The notes under the pieces are model-generated. The model did not search any database and was not told the origin of the DNA. It was given only the letters and a program-made list of their open reading frames with translations. Shown one piece after another: positions 26,477 to 35,169 of a DNA stretch of 64,000 bases (position 1 is its first letter; every line of letters starts with the position of its first letter). Source of the stretch: Afipia sp. GAS231 (GTDB taxonomy: Bacteria; Pseudomonadota; Alphaproteobacteria; Rhizobiales; Xanthobacteraceae). The position numbers were made by a program, and so were the translations under genes. The DNA lies in NCBI RefSeq assembly GCF_900103365.1, contig NZ_LT629703.1:620001-684000 (forward strand), read 5' to 3'.

Positions 26477-26905
26477 TCACGCCGCCGCCCGCTGCGGCGC
26501 GACCTCGAGCTTGCCGGCGATGTAGCGGCGTTCCTGCGTCAGACCGCCGAAGCCGTAGGCATCGCCCCGGACCTCGTCGACATGGGCGTAGCTCTCTTCA
26601 TGCAGCGGCCCGAGCAGCTCGACCATGCGCTTGAAGATTGCGGCAAGATAGGCCGCCTTCTCGTCCTTGGTGTTGGTGCCCTCGCTGACATGAACGTCGA
26701 GCCAGAAGCTGGCGAGGCTCTGCTCCGCTAGCGACCTGCCACCAGCGAACCAGTCGGCGGCATCGACCGACTTGACGATGACAGCCGTGACCCTGGGATC
26801 CTTGTGCAGGATAGTGGCGGTCAGATCGCTGACCGCGGACGCAATCTCGGCCTTCAGCGTTGGGGCCTTGCGAAAGCTCGAATAGGTGACGGTGATGAGC
26901 GGCAC
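26477..26905 (-). CDS. tautomerase family protein
   Basis: This 142-residue protein starts, after removal of the GTG-encoded Met, with proline (PLITVTYSSF), the catalytic base of 4-oxalocrotonate-tautomerase-type enzymes. The start GTG at 26905 follows AAGGAGAA. The rest (AEIASAVSDLTATILHKDPRVTAVIV, ASFWLDVHVSEGTNTKDEKAAYLAAIF) fits a longer, two-unit member of the superfamily. Divergent from a LysR gene, which is its probable regulator. Confidence 0.8.
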   Translation of the reverse strand: MPLITVTYSSFRKAPTLKAEIASAVSDLTATILHKDPRVTAVIVKSVDAADWFAGGRSLAEQSLASFWLDVHVSEGTNTKDEKAAYLAAIFKRMVELLGPLHEESYAHVDEVRGDAYGFGGLTQERRYIAGKLEVAPQRAAA

Positions 26906-26990
26906 GTTCGTTCTCCTTGGGCTGGCTTCGCGGGCTATTTACCGCGCCATCTCAAACTAGACCTGCCGCTATCATTTTGGTATCTTATCT

Positions 26991-27017
26991 CTGTTCATAA
27001 CAGTGATAACAATTGTT
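26991..27017. promoter_or_regulatory. two short palindromes in the tautomerase-LysR divergent promoter
   Basis: CTGTT-cat-AACAG (26991-27003) and AACAATTGTT (27008-27017) are perfect inverted repeats, the second ending 9 bp before the LysR ATG. LysR regulators commonly bind such T-N11-A-type sites in divergent promoters. Assignment to this regulator is an inference. Confidence 0.4.
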
Positions 27018-27026
27018 GATGATGAC

Positions 27027-27881
27027 ATGAGCAACCTCGACATCGATACCGTGCAGGCCTTCCTGCTGGTCGCCGAACTGCAGAGTTTCACCCGCACCGC
27101 CGAAGCGCTCGGCACCACGCAAGCCTCGGTCAGCCTGAAACTGCAGCGGCTGGAGGCCGTGGTCGGCCGGCGGCTGGTCGAACGCTCGCCGCGCTCGGTG
27201 GGGCTGACCGCCGATGGCGCGGCGTTCCTGCATCACGCCCGCGCGCTGATGGCGGCGCACGACCGCGCATTGATCGGCGAGGCGCCGGCGCGCCAGATCC
27301 TGTCGCTCGGGATCAGCGACCATGCCGGCGGGCCGGAACTGGTGCCGCTGCTGGAGCGGCTTCACGCGATGTCATCGCAACTGGCGCTCAACGTGACGAT
27401 CGGCTTTTCCCGCGAGATCACCGATGCCTACGATGGCGGCGACCTCGATGCGATCGTGGTGCGCCAGGAAGGCAGCCGGCGCGGCGGCGAGAAGCTGACG
27501 GTAGATGAATTCGGCTGGCTCGCGGCCAAACGCTTCGCCTGGCGCCGGGACGAGCCGTTGCGGCTGGCGACGCTGGCGCCGCCTTGCGGCGTGCGTGCGA
27601 TCGCGGTCCGCGCACTCGACAAGGCCGGCATCGCCTGGAACGAGACGTTTGTCGGCGGCGGAGTCACGGCGGTCGCCGCGGCGGCGCTGGCTGGCCTGGC
27701 GGTGGCCCCGCTCGCCCGCCGGATCGCGCCCGCGGGTCTCGTCGATATCGGACCGGCGGAGAAACTGCCCGATCTCGGCAGCTCGAAAGTGATGCTGCAT
27801 TCCAGGGTCAGCGACCCCGCCAAACTGGCGGCATTGCGAACGCTGGCGGCAACGTTTCGAAGCGTCGCGGCCGCGGGGTAA
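27027..27881 (+). CDS. LysR-family transcriptional regulator
   Basis: This 284-residue LysR regulator has an N-terminal winged HTH: LDIDTVQAFLLVAELQSFTRTAEALGTTQASVSLKLQRLEAVVGRRLVERSPRSVGLTADG (residues about 4-62). The C-terminal effector-binding half begins near residue 90. The ATG at 27027 matches the usual short N-terminus; an upstream GTG/ATT-region start at 27003 would add eight residues. It is divergent from the tautomerase gene, suggesting control of that gene and of itself. Confidence 0.9.
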   Translation: MSNLDIDTVQAFLLVAELQSFTRTAEALGTTQASVSLKLQRLEAVVGRRLVERSPRSVGLTADGAAFLHHARALMAAHDRALIGEAPARQILSLGISDHAGGPELVPLLERLHAMSSQLALNVTIGFSREITDAYDGGDLDAIVVRQEGSRRGGEKLTVDEFGWLAAKRFAWRRDEPLRLATLAPPCGVRAIAVRALDKAGIAWNETFVGGGVTAVAAAALAGLAVAPLARRIAPAGLVDIGPAEKLPDLGSSKVMLHSRVSDPAKLAALRTLAATFRSVAAAG

Positions 27882-27962
27882 TCGTTCAATCCGGCGAAAA
27901 GGCCGGTAAAAAGGAACCAATCTGCCCGTCGTGCGTTTCGGCCCCTTAGGCAAGGGGCGCGG

Positions 27963-29486
27963 ATGTTCGAAAAAGACAAGCAGCAACAACGGGATCTGTT
28001 CGAGAGCGAACGTAGTTTCCGGCTTCTGGTCGAGGGTGTTGTCGACTACGCGTTGTACATGCTGGACCCGACCGGCATCGTCACGAGTTGGAATATCGGC
28101 GGCGAACGGATCAAGGGCTATTCGCCCGAGGAAATTCTCGGACAGCACTTCTCCCGGTTCTACACGGAAACCGACCGTGCCAACGGCAAGCCGGCCCGGG
28201 CGCTGCAGATCGCCCGGGAACAGGGCCGCTATGAAGAGGAAGGCTGGCGCGTCCGCAAGGACGGCACATTCTTCTGGGCCAGCGTCGTCATCGATCCGAT
28301 CCGGGAGGGCGACAACCTTGTCGGCTTCGCCAAGATCACCCGCGACATCACCGAGCGCCGCGAGGCTCAGATCAGACTCGAGCAGATGCAGGCACAACTG
28401 GCGGAATCACAAAAACTCGACGCGCTGGGCCAGTTGACCGGCGGCGTGGCGCACGATTTCAACAATCTTCTCATGATCATCGGTGGCAGTCTTCATACGC
28501 TGAAGAAAGGTACCGATAACGACCCGGGGCGGCTGCGTGCGCTGGCAGCGATCGAGGCGGCCGCCAAGCGCGGCGCCGCCCTGACCAGCCAGTTGCTGAC
28601 CTTTGCGCGGCGTCAAAGCGTCAACCCGGAGGCGATCGATGTCGCCGAACGGATCGATGCGGTGCGCGAGGTGCTCGGCACCGGCGTCGGCGGCGCGGTG
28701 GCGCTGCAATTCGACATCGAGCGCGACATCTGGCCCGTGATCGTCGACGTCGCGGAACTTGAAACCGCGCTGGTCAACCTCGTCATCAATGCGCGCGACG
28801 CGATGCCGGCTGGCGGCGTCATTACAGTGTCGGCGCGAAACAATACGCTGAACGAGGGTGCCCATGCCGGCGACCACGTCGCAATCGCCGTCGAGGATAC
28901 CGGCGTCGGCATCGCGCCTGATCTGATGAACCGGATATTCGACCCCTTCTTCACGACCAAGCCGGTCGGCAAGGGCACCGGCCTCGGACTCTCCCAGGTC
29001 CATGGTTTCGCGCATCAGGCGGGTGGGACCGTCAGGGTCACCAGCGAAATCGGCAAGGGCACGAAGATCACGATCCTGCTGCCGCGCAACGACGTCGCTC
29101 CTGCCGTCGACGAAGGCCATGGTGCGGATGCCAGGGGCAGCGGCACGGTACTGCTGGTCGAAGACAATCCGGATGTCGCGACCGTCAGCGCCAGCCTGCT
29201 CGAGCAACTCGGCTATACCGTCCGCCGGGTGGCGGATGTCGAATCCGCCTTGATCGAAATCGAACGCGACGGAATCGATCTTGTGTTCTCGGACATCGTG
29301 ATGCCCGGCAAGATGGACGGTCTCGCCCTCGCCCGTCATCTGAAGGCCCATCGGCCGGGATTGCCGATCCTGCTGGCGACCGGCTACAGCGATGCCGCCG
29401 CCAACGTGCTCGGAGATTTTCCAATCCTCCGCAAGCCCTATGAAATCCACCAGCTCAGCCAGGCGATCGCGAAACTGCCGCGGTGA
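27963..29486 (+). CDS. PAS-containing hybrid sensor histidine kinase/response receiver
   Basis: This is a 507-residue soluble hybrid kinase. Domains: one PAS (about residues 18-132; the end LVGFAKITRDITERREAQ is the PAC motif), HisKA with LTGGVAHDFNNLL (His164), HATPase (LVNLVINARDAMPAGG; DTGVGIAPDLMNRIFDPFFTTK; GTGLGLSQVHG), and a receiver near 385-500 (LLVEDNPDVATVSA...DLVFSDIVMPG with the Asp, and LLATGYSD). There is no membrane helix and no DNA-binding domain. The receiver closely resembles that of the kinase at 39.9 kb. Confidence 0.93.
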   Translation: MFEKDKQQQRDLFESERSFRLLVEGVVDYALYMLDPTGIVTSWNIGGERIKGYSPEEILGQHFSRFYTETDRANGKPARALQIAREQGRYEEEGWRVRKDGTFFWASVVIDPIREGDNLVGFAKITRDITERREAQIRLEQMQAQLAESQKLDALGQLTGGVAHDFNNLLMIIGGSLHTLKKGTDNDPGRLRALAAIEAAAKRGAALTSQLLTFARRQSVNPEAIDVAERIDAVREVLGTGVGGAVALQFDIERDIWPVIVDVAELETALVNLVINARDAMPAGGVITVSARNNTLNEGAHAGDHVAIAVEDTGVGIAPDLMNRIFDPFFTTKPVGKGTGLGLSQVHGFAHQAGGTVRVTSEIGKGTKITILLPRNDVAPAVDEGHGADARGSGTVLLVEDNPDVATVSASLLEQLGYTVRRVADVESALIEIERDGIDLVFSDIVMPGKMDGLALARHLKAHRPGLPILLATGYSDAAANVLGDFPILRKPYEIHQLSQAIAKLPR

Positions 29487-29490
29487 TCCC

Positions 29491-30927
29491 TTACAGGATC
29501 GCCTCGAAGGCGCTGCGCAAGGTTTCGTGCCGGAACACGAATCCGTTGCTGAGCGCCTTGTTCGGCAAGACGCGCTGCCCTCCCAGCAGAAGTTCGTTGG
29601 CGAAGTCGCCACCGACACGACGCAGCAGCGCGTCGGGAATCCGGAACACCGCCGGGCGATGCAGGCGCCGGCCGAGCTCCTCGGTGAATTTCAGGTTGGT
29701 GACCGGGATCGGCGCCGTTGCGTTCACCGGCCCGGAGAGATCGGTCTTCGCGATGACATGGGCGATCAGCCGGACCAGATCGTCGCGCTCGATCCAGGAC
29801 ATCCACTGCTTGCCCGACCCGAGCGGTCCGCCGAGGCCGAATTCGAACGGCGTCAGCATCCGCGTGATGAAGCCGCCGTCGGTGCCGAGCACCAGCCCGA
29901 TCCGCAAGCAGGCGACCCTGACGCCATATTCTGCTGCCGGACGCGCCGCGCCCTCCCAGGCGTCGCACAGTTCATGGCTGAAGCAGGCATGCGATTTGGC
30001 GGACTCGGTCAGCACCTGATCCTGCCAGAGCCCATACCAGCCGATGGCGGAGCCGGAGACCAGCACCATCGGCTTGCGGTCGAGCCGCGCGATCAGCCTG
30101 ATGACGTCGCCGGTCATGTTGATGCGGGAATCCAGAATCCTGCGGCGCTTGGCTTCGGTCCATCGTCCGTTGCCGATCGGCTCGCCCGCGAGATTCACGA
30201 TGGCGTCGATCCGGCTGTCCGCCGGGACTTGATCGAGGCTGGTGATCAACGTGATCGGCGGCGGCAGCATGTCGGCTTTAGCCGGATTGCGCACCAGCGC
30301 GATCACCTGATGACCCGCCCCGGTCAAGCTTGCGACCAGACGGCTGCCGATAAAACCGGTGGCGCCGGTCACCAGCACGGTCTGGCGGCCGGTCAGCTTC
30401 TCGACGAGGCTTGCCGCAGGCGTGCTGGTCATTCGCGCCAGACGTTTTGATGCGAGGAAATCGCGCACGCCGCACAGCGCGGCGCCGACCGCAGAGGCCG
30501 CCGCAACGATGCTCAGGAGCCCGGTATAGGCAGGCGTGATCCCGGTTGGCATGGTCGCCCATGAGATCAAAACCGGCAGCAGCAGCACCAGAATGGCGCC
30601 GTAGTTGATCGCCAGCAGCGTATGATTGATGCGCTCGCTGGCCGGCAATTTCCGGCTCATGTCCTCCTCGACGAAATCCATCAGCGTGATGACGATTTCC
30701 GCCACCAATACGGCGATGACGAGCATCGCAAAAATGCCGTGGACTTCGAGCCAGCCAAGCACCAGGAACAGAAACGCGTAGAGCATGTTGCGCAATGCAT
30801 GGAGCTGCAGCTCGTAACGTTGCGAGGGACGCCACGCCAGCCGTTCCGTCAGCTCATGGTGATAGAACGTGTCGAACACGCCCATCACGATCTGGATGGC
30901 GATCAGGGTCCAAAGGAACGTCGTCAT
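29491..30927 (-). CDS. membrane-anchored TIGR01777 family epimerase (SDR_a8-like fusion)
   Basis: This 478-residue protein has about 150 N-terminal residues with four predicted membrane helices (FLWTLIAIQIVMGVF, MLYAFLFLVLGWLEV, AMLVIAVLVAEIVITLM, YGAILVLLLPVLISW), then a cytoplasmic NAD-binding extended SDR domain (LVTGATGFIGSRLVASLTG) with NLAGEPIGNGRWTEAKRRRILDSRI, VSGSAIGWYG, and C-terminal DUF1731 (VPVTNLKFTEELGRRLHRPAVFRIPDALLRRV...ELLLGGQRVLPNKALSNGF). The start overlaps the preceding DUF4166 gene by 4 bp (ATGA), so the genes are translationally coupled. The reaction is not known. Confidence 0.87.
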   Translation of the reverse strand: MTTFLWTLIAIQIVMGVFDTFYHHELTERLAWRPSQRYELQLHALRNMLYAFLFLVLGWLEVHGIFAMLVIAVLVAEIVITLMDFVEEDMSRKLPASERINHTLLAINYGAILVLLLPVLISWATMPTGITPAYTGLLSIVAAASAVGAALCGVRDFLASKRLARMTSTPAASLVEKLTGRQTVLVTGATGFIGSRLVASLTGAGHQVIALVRNPAKADMLPPPITLITSLDQVPADSRIDAIVNLAGEPIGNGRWTEAKRRRILDSRINMTGDVIRLIARLDRKPMVLVSGSAIGWYGLWQDQVLTESAKSHACFSHELCDAWEGAARPAAEYGVRVACLRIGLVLGTDGGFITRMLTPFEFGLGGPLGSGKQWMSWIERDDLVRLIAHVIAKTDLSGPVNATAPIPVTNLKFTEELGRRLHRPAVFRIPDALLRRVGGDFANELLLGGQRVLPNKALSNGFVFRHETLRSAFEAIL

Positions 30928-31589
30928 GATGTGGCCTCCCGGAACACGGCGGACTGACGAATCAGCCTGCCGAAGCGCGGATGAACGATGTCGAGGGTGA
31001 AGCGAAACAGACCGTCGCCCAGATCCGAGTGCGTCACCGTCAGGTCGCCGGGCGTCAGCCATGGCGGCAGCGACAGTCGCAACGGTCCGATCTGCAGGGC
31101 GTAGTCTGTGCTGTGAAACACCAACGCCTCGTGCTCGACGGAGATGCGCAGCGCCATGCTGACGCCGCAGCCGACATATTCCTCAAGCCCGGTTGGGCCC
31201 GCGAAACGTTTGGCGGAGTGAATCACCTGCGGAAAGCCGTGGCTGCGCGCGCAGATACGGGTCCAGATCTGGCCGCCGCTCGCGGCGTCTTCGGTCACCG
31301 TGACCACCATCGGGACGCCGGTCTCGGTACCCGTCGGCAGCGGTCCGCCGATCAGGCGTGCGAGTTGCGCCAGCCAAAAGCCCAAGAGCGTAAAGCTCGC
31401 CTCCTTGACCTCGCCGACATAGACGACGGTCTCACCGTCGGCGAAACGCTTGGAAAAGCGCCGCCAGATCGCCAGCGGCAAGCGGCCCCACTCCTCGTCG
31501 GGCAACAGGTTGTGAAAGCGGCGGTCGTCGAGAAGGACGGTGTTCGAGGCTGGCGTTACAGGATGCCTTGGTATTCGCGTCGACGTCAT
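30924..31589 (-). CDS. DUF4166 domain protein
   Basis: The protein has 221 residues with the DUF4166 pattern: WGRLPLAIWRRFSKRFADGETVVYVGEV, LARLIGGPLPTGTETGVPMVVTVTEDAASGGQIWTRIC, HSAKRFAGPTGLEEYVGCGVSMALRI, and LTVTHSDLGDGLFRFTLDIVHPRFGRLIRQSAVFRE. The ATG at 31589 is the natural start; the frame extends further upstream without support. It lies between a GbsR/MarR regulator and a TIGR01777 protein in one operon. Members are usually next to such epimerase genes; the function is unassigned. Confidence 0.85.
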   Translation of the reverse strand: MTSTRIPRHPVTPASNTVLLDDRRFHNLLPDEEWGRLPLAIWRRFSKRFADGETVVYVGEVKEASFTLLGFWLAQLARLIGGPLPTGTETGVPMVVTVTEDAASGGQIWTRICARSHGFPQVIHSAKRFAGPTGLEEYVGCGVSMALRISVEHEALVFHSTDYALQIGPLRLSLPPWLTPGDLTVTHSDLGDGLFRFTLDIVHPRFGRLIRQSAVFREATS

Positions 31590-31632
31590 CACACGCTCCT
31601 CTACTCTTCCCCTGTCCCTATTTTTCCTTGCC

Positions 31633-32190
31633 CTATTTGGATTTCCCCACCGGCAGGAAGCTGACGATCTTCTCGCCAAGCTTGATCAGGGCGACCAGCC
31701 GCGGCCGCGGCACGTTGAGCATCTGCACGTACCAGCGGTCGACCAGCTCGGTGAAAGCCAGCATTTCCTTCAGCCGTTTGCTCGCGACCGGGCTGATGGT
31801 CGGATCGTCGGCCGCGTCCGAGACGCAGGCGCGCAGCGCATCGACGGCAGGGTCGATCTCGCGCTCCTTGCGCCCGGCGGCGATCCGGGCCGCCACTTCC
31901 CAGATGTCGGTCTCGGCCTCGAAATGATCGCGGCGGTCGCCGAGGATCGGCACCCGCCGGATCAGGTTCCAGGACAACAATTCCTTGATCGAATTGGAGA
32001 CGTTGGATCGCGCCATGCCCAGCGTCTCGGCGATGTCGTCGGCGGTCATCGGCGCCTCGGCGAGATACAACAGGCCGTGGATCTGGCTGACCGAGCGGTT
32101 GACGCCCCACTCGTCGCCCATGTCACCCCAGTGCAGGATGAACCGTTCGACCGCGGCGGGGAGTTTCTTCTTGGCGGTTGTTTCTGTCAT
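31633..32190 (-). CDS. GbsR/MarR-family transcriptional regulator
   Basis: This 185-residue winged-helix regulator shows the GbsR-type start (VERFILHWGDMGDEWGVNRSVSQIHGLLYL), the HTH (APMTADDIAETLGMARSNVSNSIKELLSWNLIRRV), the beta wing (GDRRDHFEAETDIWEVAARIAAGRKEREIDPAV), and a C-terminal helical domain. ATG at 32190 agrees with family starts. It is the first gene of an operon with DUF4166 and TIGR01777 genes (43-bp and 4-bp overlap spacing). The start codon lies inside a perfect 18-bp palindrome, suggesting autoregulation. Confidence 0.88.
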   Translation of the reverse strand: MTETTAKKKLPAAVERFILHWGDMGDEWGVNRSVSQIHGLLYLAEAPMTADDIAETLGMARSNVSNSIKELLSWNLIRRVPILGDRRDHFEAETDIWEVAARIAAGRKEREIDPAVDALRACVSDAADDPTISPVASKRLKEMLAFTELVDRWYVQMLNVPRPRLVALIKLGEKIVSFLPVGKSK

Positions 32191-32198
32191 GACAGAAA
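32181..32198. promoter_or_regulatory. perfect 18-bp palindrome over the GbsR/MarR start codon
   Basis: TTTCTGTCATGACAGAAA is a perfect palindrome whose central CAT/ATG is the start codon of the regulator. Palindromes of this size are typical MarR/GbsR operators, so this is a candidate autoregulatory site. It is shown by sequence only. Confidence 0.55.
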
Positions 32199-32453
32199 TA
32201 TCTGACGTAACTGAGCGACTGTCAAGCGCGATCAGCACGAATATTGACACCCCGCGTCTTTCAGGCGGCCCCGGCCTGCCCGCGTCCTATCGCAGCTCGG
32301 CGCTTCCGGTTCCGGCAGGAAACCGGGTCCCGTGGCCGCCCCCGGTGATTTCCCGGCCAATTTGTTAACCTCATCGGCACCTATCGGCCGCTAGATTCCG
32401 GCGCGCGTTTACTTGAGCCGGCAGCGGCCGGCCGCGGCCCGACAAGGCGAGAG

Positions 32454-34430
32454 ATGAGCGATCGAGGTCAGTCCAGTCCCGGCGGGCCGTTGCGGCGGAT
32501 CACGCTGAGCGCGGTCGTCATCATTTTCGCGCTGGTCATGACGGCCTGCATCGTCGGCATCGTGGTCTGGAAGGCGCTCGAAGCCAAGACGACGACACTG
32601 GCGCGCGGCAATACCGACATCCAGAACCTCGCCCACTCGCTGGCCGAGCATGCCGCCCATACCATTCAGGCGGCTGACATCACATTGACCGGCATGGTCA
32701 GCCTGCTCAGGTATCAGGACCCGCGGCCGGAACGGTTCAACAAATATCTGGCGGAGGCGGCCGCCACGCTGCCGCAGTTGCGCGAGATCGGCGTACTCGA
32801 CGCCAACGGCGAGTGGCGATATTCGTCGCTGCCGGAGACGCCGCATCACAACGACGCCGACCGCAAATACTTCATCTTCCATCGCGACACATCGGGCACG
32901 GCGCTACGTATCAGCGAGCCGATTCAGTCGCGCCCGACAGGAAGGCCGACGATCCTGCTCACCAAACGCGTCGAGCATCAGGACGGCAGCTTTGCCGGCG
33001 TGCTCGTCGCCGCGATCGACAGCGATTATTTCAACGGCTTCTACCGGATGTTCCAGCTTGGTCCCGATGGCGCCATCACCCTGATCCGGAGCGACGGCAC
33101 CGTTCTGATCCGCTGGCCGCTCTCGGATGCGACCACGGATCTGTCGAAAACCGACCTGTTCACACAACACCTCCGGCTGAGCTCGGTCGGCTCCTACAAG
33201 ATCATCTCGCCGTTCGACGGCATCGTGAAGTATTTCAGCTACGAGGAAACGCCGCTATATCCCGTGGTTGTCACCGTGGCGATGTCCGAGGACTGGCTGC
33301 TTGCCGGATGGATGACGGCGTTGCGCACCGACGCGCTGGTGGCGGGCGTGCTGTTGTGTATCATCATCCTGCTCGCCGCCGTGCTCTCTTCCCAATTTCG
33401 CTTTCGCAGCCGGGCCGTGGACAGGCTCCGGGACAGCGAGGCCCGCTATCGCCTGCTTGCCAACAACATCGCCGACATCATCATCCTGATAGATGCCCGC
33501 GGCATCCTTCGCTTCGTCTCGAATTCGGTCGAACCCGTGCTCGGACTGCGTGCCCAGGACCTGATCGGCACGTTGTGTTTCGACCTCGTTCATCCCGATG
33601 ACGTGGGAGCTGTCCAGGCGGCAAGTGCGCGGCTCGGCGAACCCGGGGCCGTCAGCACCGTCGTGTTCAGAATCCCCCGTGTTGACGGCTCGCCGGCGTG
33701 GGTCGAAAGCAACTTCAAGCGGGCGTCGGATGACGACGACCCTGCCCGGCTGGAGTTCGTCGGCGTGCTACGCGACGTCACCGAACGCAAGCGCATGGAG
33801 GATGAGCTCAACCTGCTCAACCGCCGCCTCACCCAGCTCGCCGCGACCGACGGACTGACCGGACTGACCAACCGGCGAACTTTTGATAGCTTCCTGCGCC
33901 GGGAATACGAGATCTGCGAACGGATTGCGGTCCTGTTGTTCGATATCGACAATTTCAAGGGCTATAACGACAGCTACGGACACCAGGCCGGCGACCGCTG
34001 CCTGCAGGCCGTCGCCAAAGTGATCGGCGACGCGTCATTGGATATCTCGGGCCTGTCGGCACGTTACGGCGGCGAGGAATTCGCCGTCGTGCTGCCGAAC
34101 ATGTCAGAAGACGCCGCGTTGAAGGTCGCCGAACGGGTCCGGCTGACCGTCCGGGCGCTCGGGATTCTCAACACCGCCGGCAACCGTGGCTATGTCACCG
34201 TCAGCGCCGGTGTTGCCGCAAGAACCCGCGCCACGCTCGACGAGTCCGCGCTGGTCGGCGAAGCCGACACCGCGCTCTACGAGGCCAAGCGGCTCGGCCG
34301 CAACCGCAGCGTGGTCTATTCCGCGCTCGACCTGCGCTATGTCGATGCCGCCTCGATCCAGCCCGACCCGCAAGGCCCGGAACGCACCCGGGACCGGCCG
34401 CACGAACCGATCGACCTCGCCGGCAAGTAA
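32454..34430 (+). CDS. membrane diguanylate cyclase with extracytoplasmic sensor and PAS domain
   Basis: This 658-residue protein makes cyclic di-GMP. Order: transmembrane helix (about residues 18-40, LSAVVIIFALVMTACIVGIVVW), a periplasmic dCache/CHASE-like sensor (about 45-285), a second helix (TDALVAGVLLCIIILLAAVL), a PAS with PAC (about 330-450, ending VGVLRDVTERKRMED), and GGDEF (about 460-630). The active-site loop is GGEEF (residues 539-543), an active variant. No RxxD inhibitory site is seen five residues upstream. The start follows AAGGCGAGAG. Followed on the same strand by a small membrane protein. Confidence 0.93.
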   Translation: MSDRGQSSPGGPLRRITLSAVVIIFALVMTACIVGIVVWKALEAKTTTLARGNTDIQNLAHSLAEHAAHTIQAADITLTGMVSLLRYQDPRPERFNKYLAEAAATLPQLREIGVLDANGEWRYSSLPETPHHNDADRKYFIFHRDTSGTALRISEPIQSRPTGRPTILLTKRVEHQDGSFAGVLVAAIDSDYFNGFYRMFQLGPDGAITLIRSDGTVLIRWPLSDATTDLSKTDLFTQHLRLSSVGSYKIISPFDGIVKYFSYEETPLYPVVVTVAMSEDWLLAGWMTALRTDALVAGVLLCIIILLAAVLSSQFRFRSRAVDRLRDSEARYRLLANNIADIIILIDARGILRFVSNSVEPVLGLRAQDLIGTLCFDLVHPDDVGAVQAASARLGEPGAVSTVVFRIPRVDGSPAWVESNFKRASDDDDPARLEFVGVLRDVTERKRMEDELNLLNRRLTQLAATDGLTGLTNRRTFDSFLRREYEICERIAVLLFDIDNFKGYNDSYGHQAGDRCLQAVAKVIGDASLDISGLSARYGGEEFAVVLPNMSEDAALKVAERVRLTVRALGILNTAGNRGYVTVSAGVAARTRATLDESALVGEADTALYEAKRLGRNRSVVYSALDLRYVDAASIQPDPQGPERTRDRPHEPIDLAGK

Positions 34431-34544
34431 CGAGTTCCACTCGTCCGGCTGTTTCGACAGGTGAGCCAGCTCACATTCGGCCGCCACGATCTGCGCTAGT
34501 TTCGATTCCAGCACTGCGGGGCAGCAGGAGCATGGAGGTCGCAA

Positions 34545-34697
34545 ATGACTGCTATCGCACGCGCGCTGTCACGCGCTTTACTCAGCGTCAACGAAATCGA
34601 AATCCTCAAGCAGCTTCTGCTGTTTTGCCTCGCGGGGCTGTTCGTCTCCGTGCTGCTGATGACCTACGGCATCGATCTCAGCCCGGGATTTTTCTAG
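34545..34697 (+). CDS. small single-pass membrane protein (50 aa)
   Basis: A 50-residue protein runs from ATG 34545 to TAG 34697, preceded by an excellent GGAGG at 34535. It starts MTAIARALSRALLSV, has a charged segment (EIEILKQ) and one hydrophobic helix (LLLFCLAGLFVSVLLMTYGI, about residues 24-43), and ends LSPGFF. Such small membrane proteins recur in bradyrhizobia as I recall; the function is unknown. The gene ends four bases before the stop codon of a convergent 46-residue membrane protein. Confidence 0.6.
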   Translation: MTAIARALSRALLSVNEIEILKQLLLFCLAGLFVSVLLMTYGIDLSPGFF

Positions 34698-34700
34698 CGG

Positions 34701-34841
34701 CTAATGCGTCCCCGGCCGCCACGACAGGTCGTCGGACAGCACATAGATCGTGATCGCCGCCAAGCACATCGCCACCCCGACCCAGAAGATCGGTGAGTGG
34801 TGGATTCGCCTCCAGTCGCGTCGAGGGGCCGTCGGCTTCAT
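34701..34841 (-). CDS. small single-pass membrane protein (46 aa)
   Basis: On the minus strand, ATG at 34841 opens a 46-residue protein with a basic N-terminus (MKPTAPRRDWRRIHHS), one membrane helix (IFWVGVAMCLAAITIYVLS) and a polar end (DDLSWRPGTH). It is upstream-flanked by GGGGTGATCCAA, a plausible ribosome-binding site. The N-in topology fits the positive-inside rule. The coding-like composition supports a real gene, but there is no homologue evidence available to me. It converges with the 50-residue membrane protein. Confidence 0.55.
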   Translation of the reverse strand: MKPTAPRRDWRRIHHSPIFWVGVAMCLAAITIYVLSDDLSWRPGTH

Positions 34842-34868
34842 TTGGATCACCCCTGTTTGGTCGGATAG

Positions 34869-35168
34869 CTAGACCGTCGGCAATACCGAGAAGCGCTCCC
34901 CTGCCCGCCGCAGGTTCAGCGCATCCGGATTCCCTGCTTCTTCCTGCACCGCATCGACCCGCGCCAGTGACGGCCCGCGCCGGCACGCCGTGATCATGGC
35001 CGTCACCACATCCTCGGCGCCTGCGAAAACCGCCTCGACGCTGCCGTCCCGGAGGTTGCGTACCCAGCCTTCGAGATTCTTTGCCCGCGCCTCGTGGTCG
35101 ACCCAGGCGCGATAACCGACGCCCTGCACGCGGCCGCGAACCATGACGTGGCGAACCACGGCGGTCAT
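34869..35168 (-). CDS. acyP: acylphosphatase
   Basis: This 99-residue enzyme hydrolyses carboxyl-phosphate bonds such as acetyl phosphate. The signature [16 protein letters not shown] (catalytic Arg near residue 19) and [16 protein letters not shown] (catalytic Asn within WVRN) are both present, with the usual alpha/beta length. The start is one base from the stop of the upstream oxaloacetate-decarboxylase-like gene, so the two are a tight operon. Confidence 0.93.
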   Translation of the reverse strand: MTAVVRHVMVRGRVQGVGYRAWVDHEARAKNLEGWVRNLRDGSVEAVFAGAEDVVTAMITACRRGPSLARVDAVQEEAGNPDALNLRRAGERFSVLPTV

Positions 35169-35169
35169 G

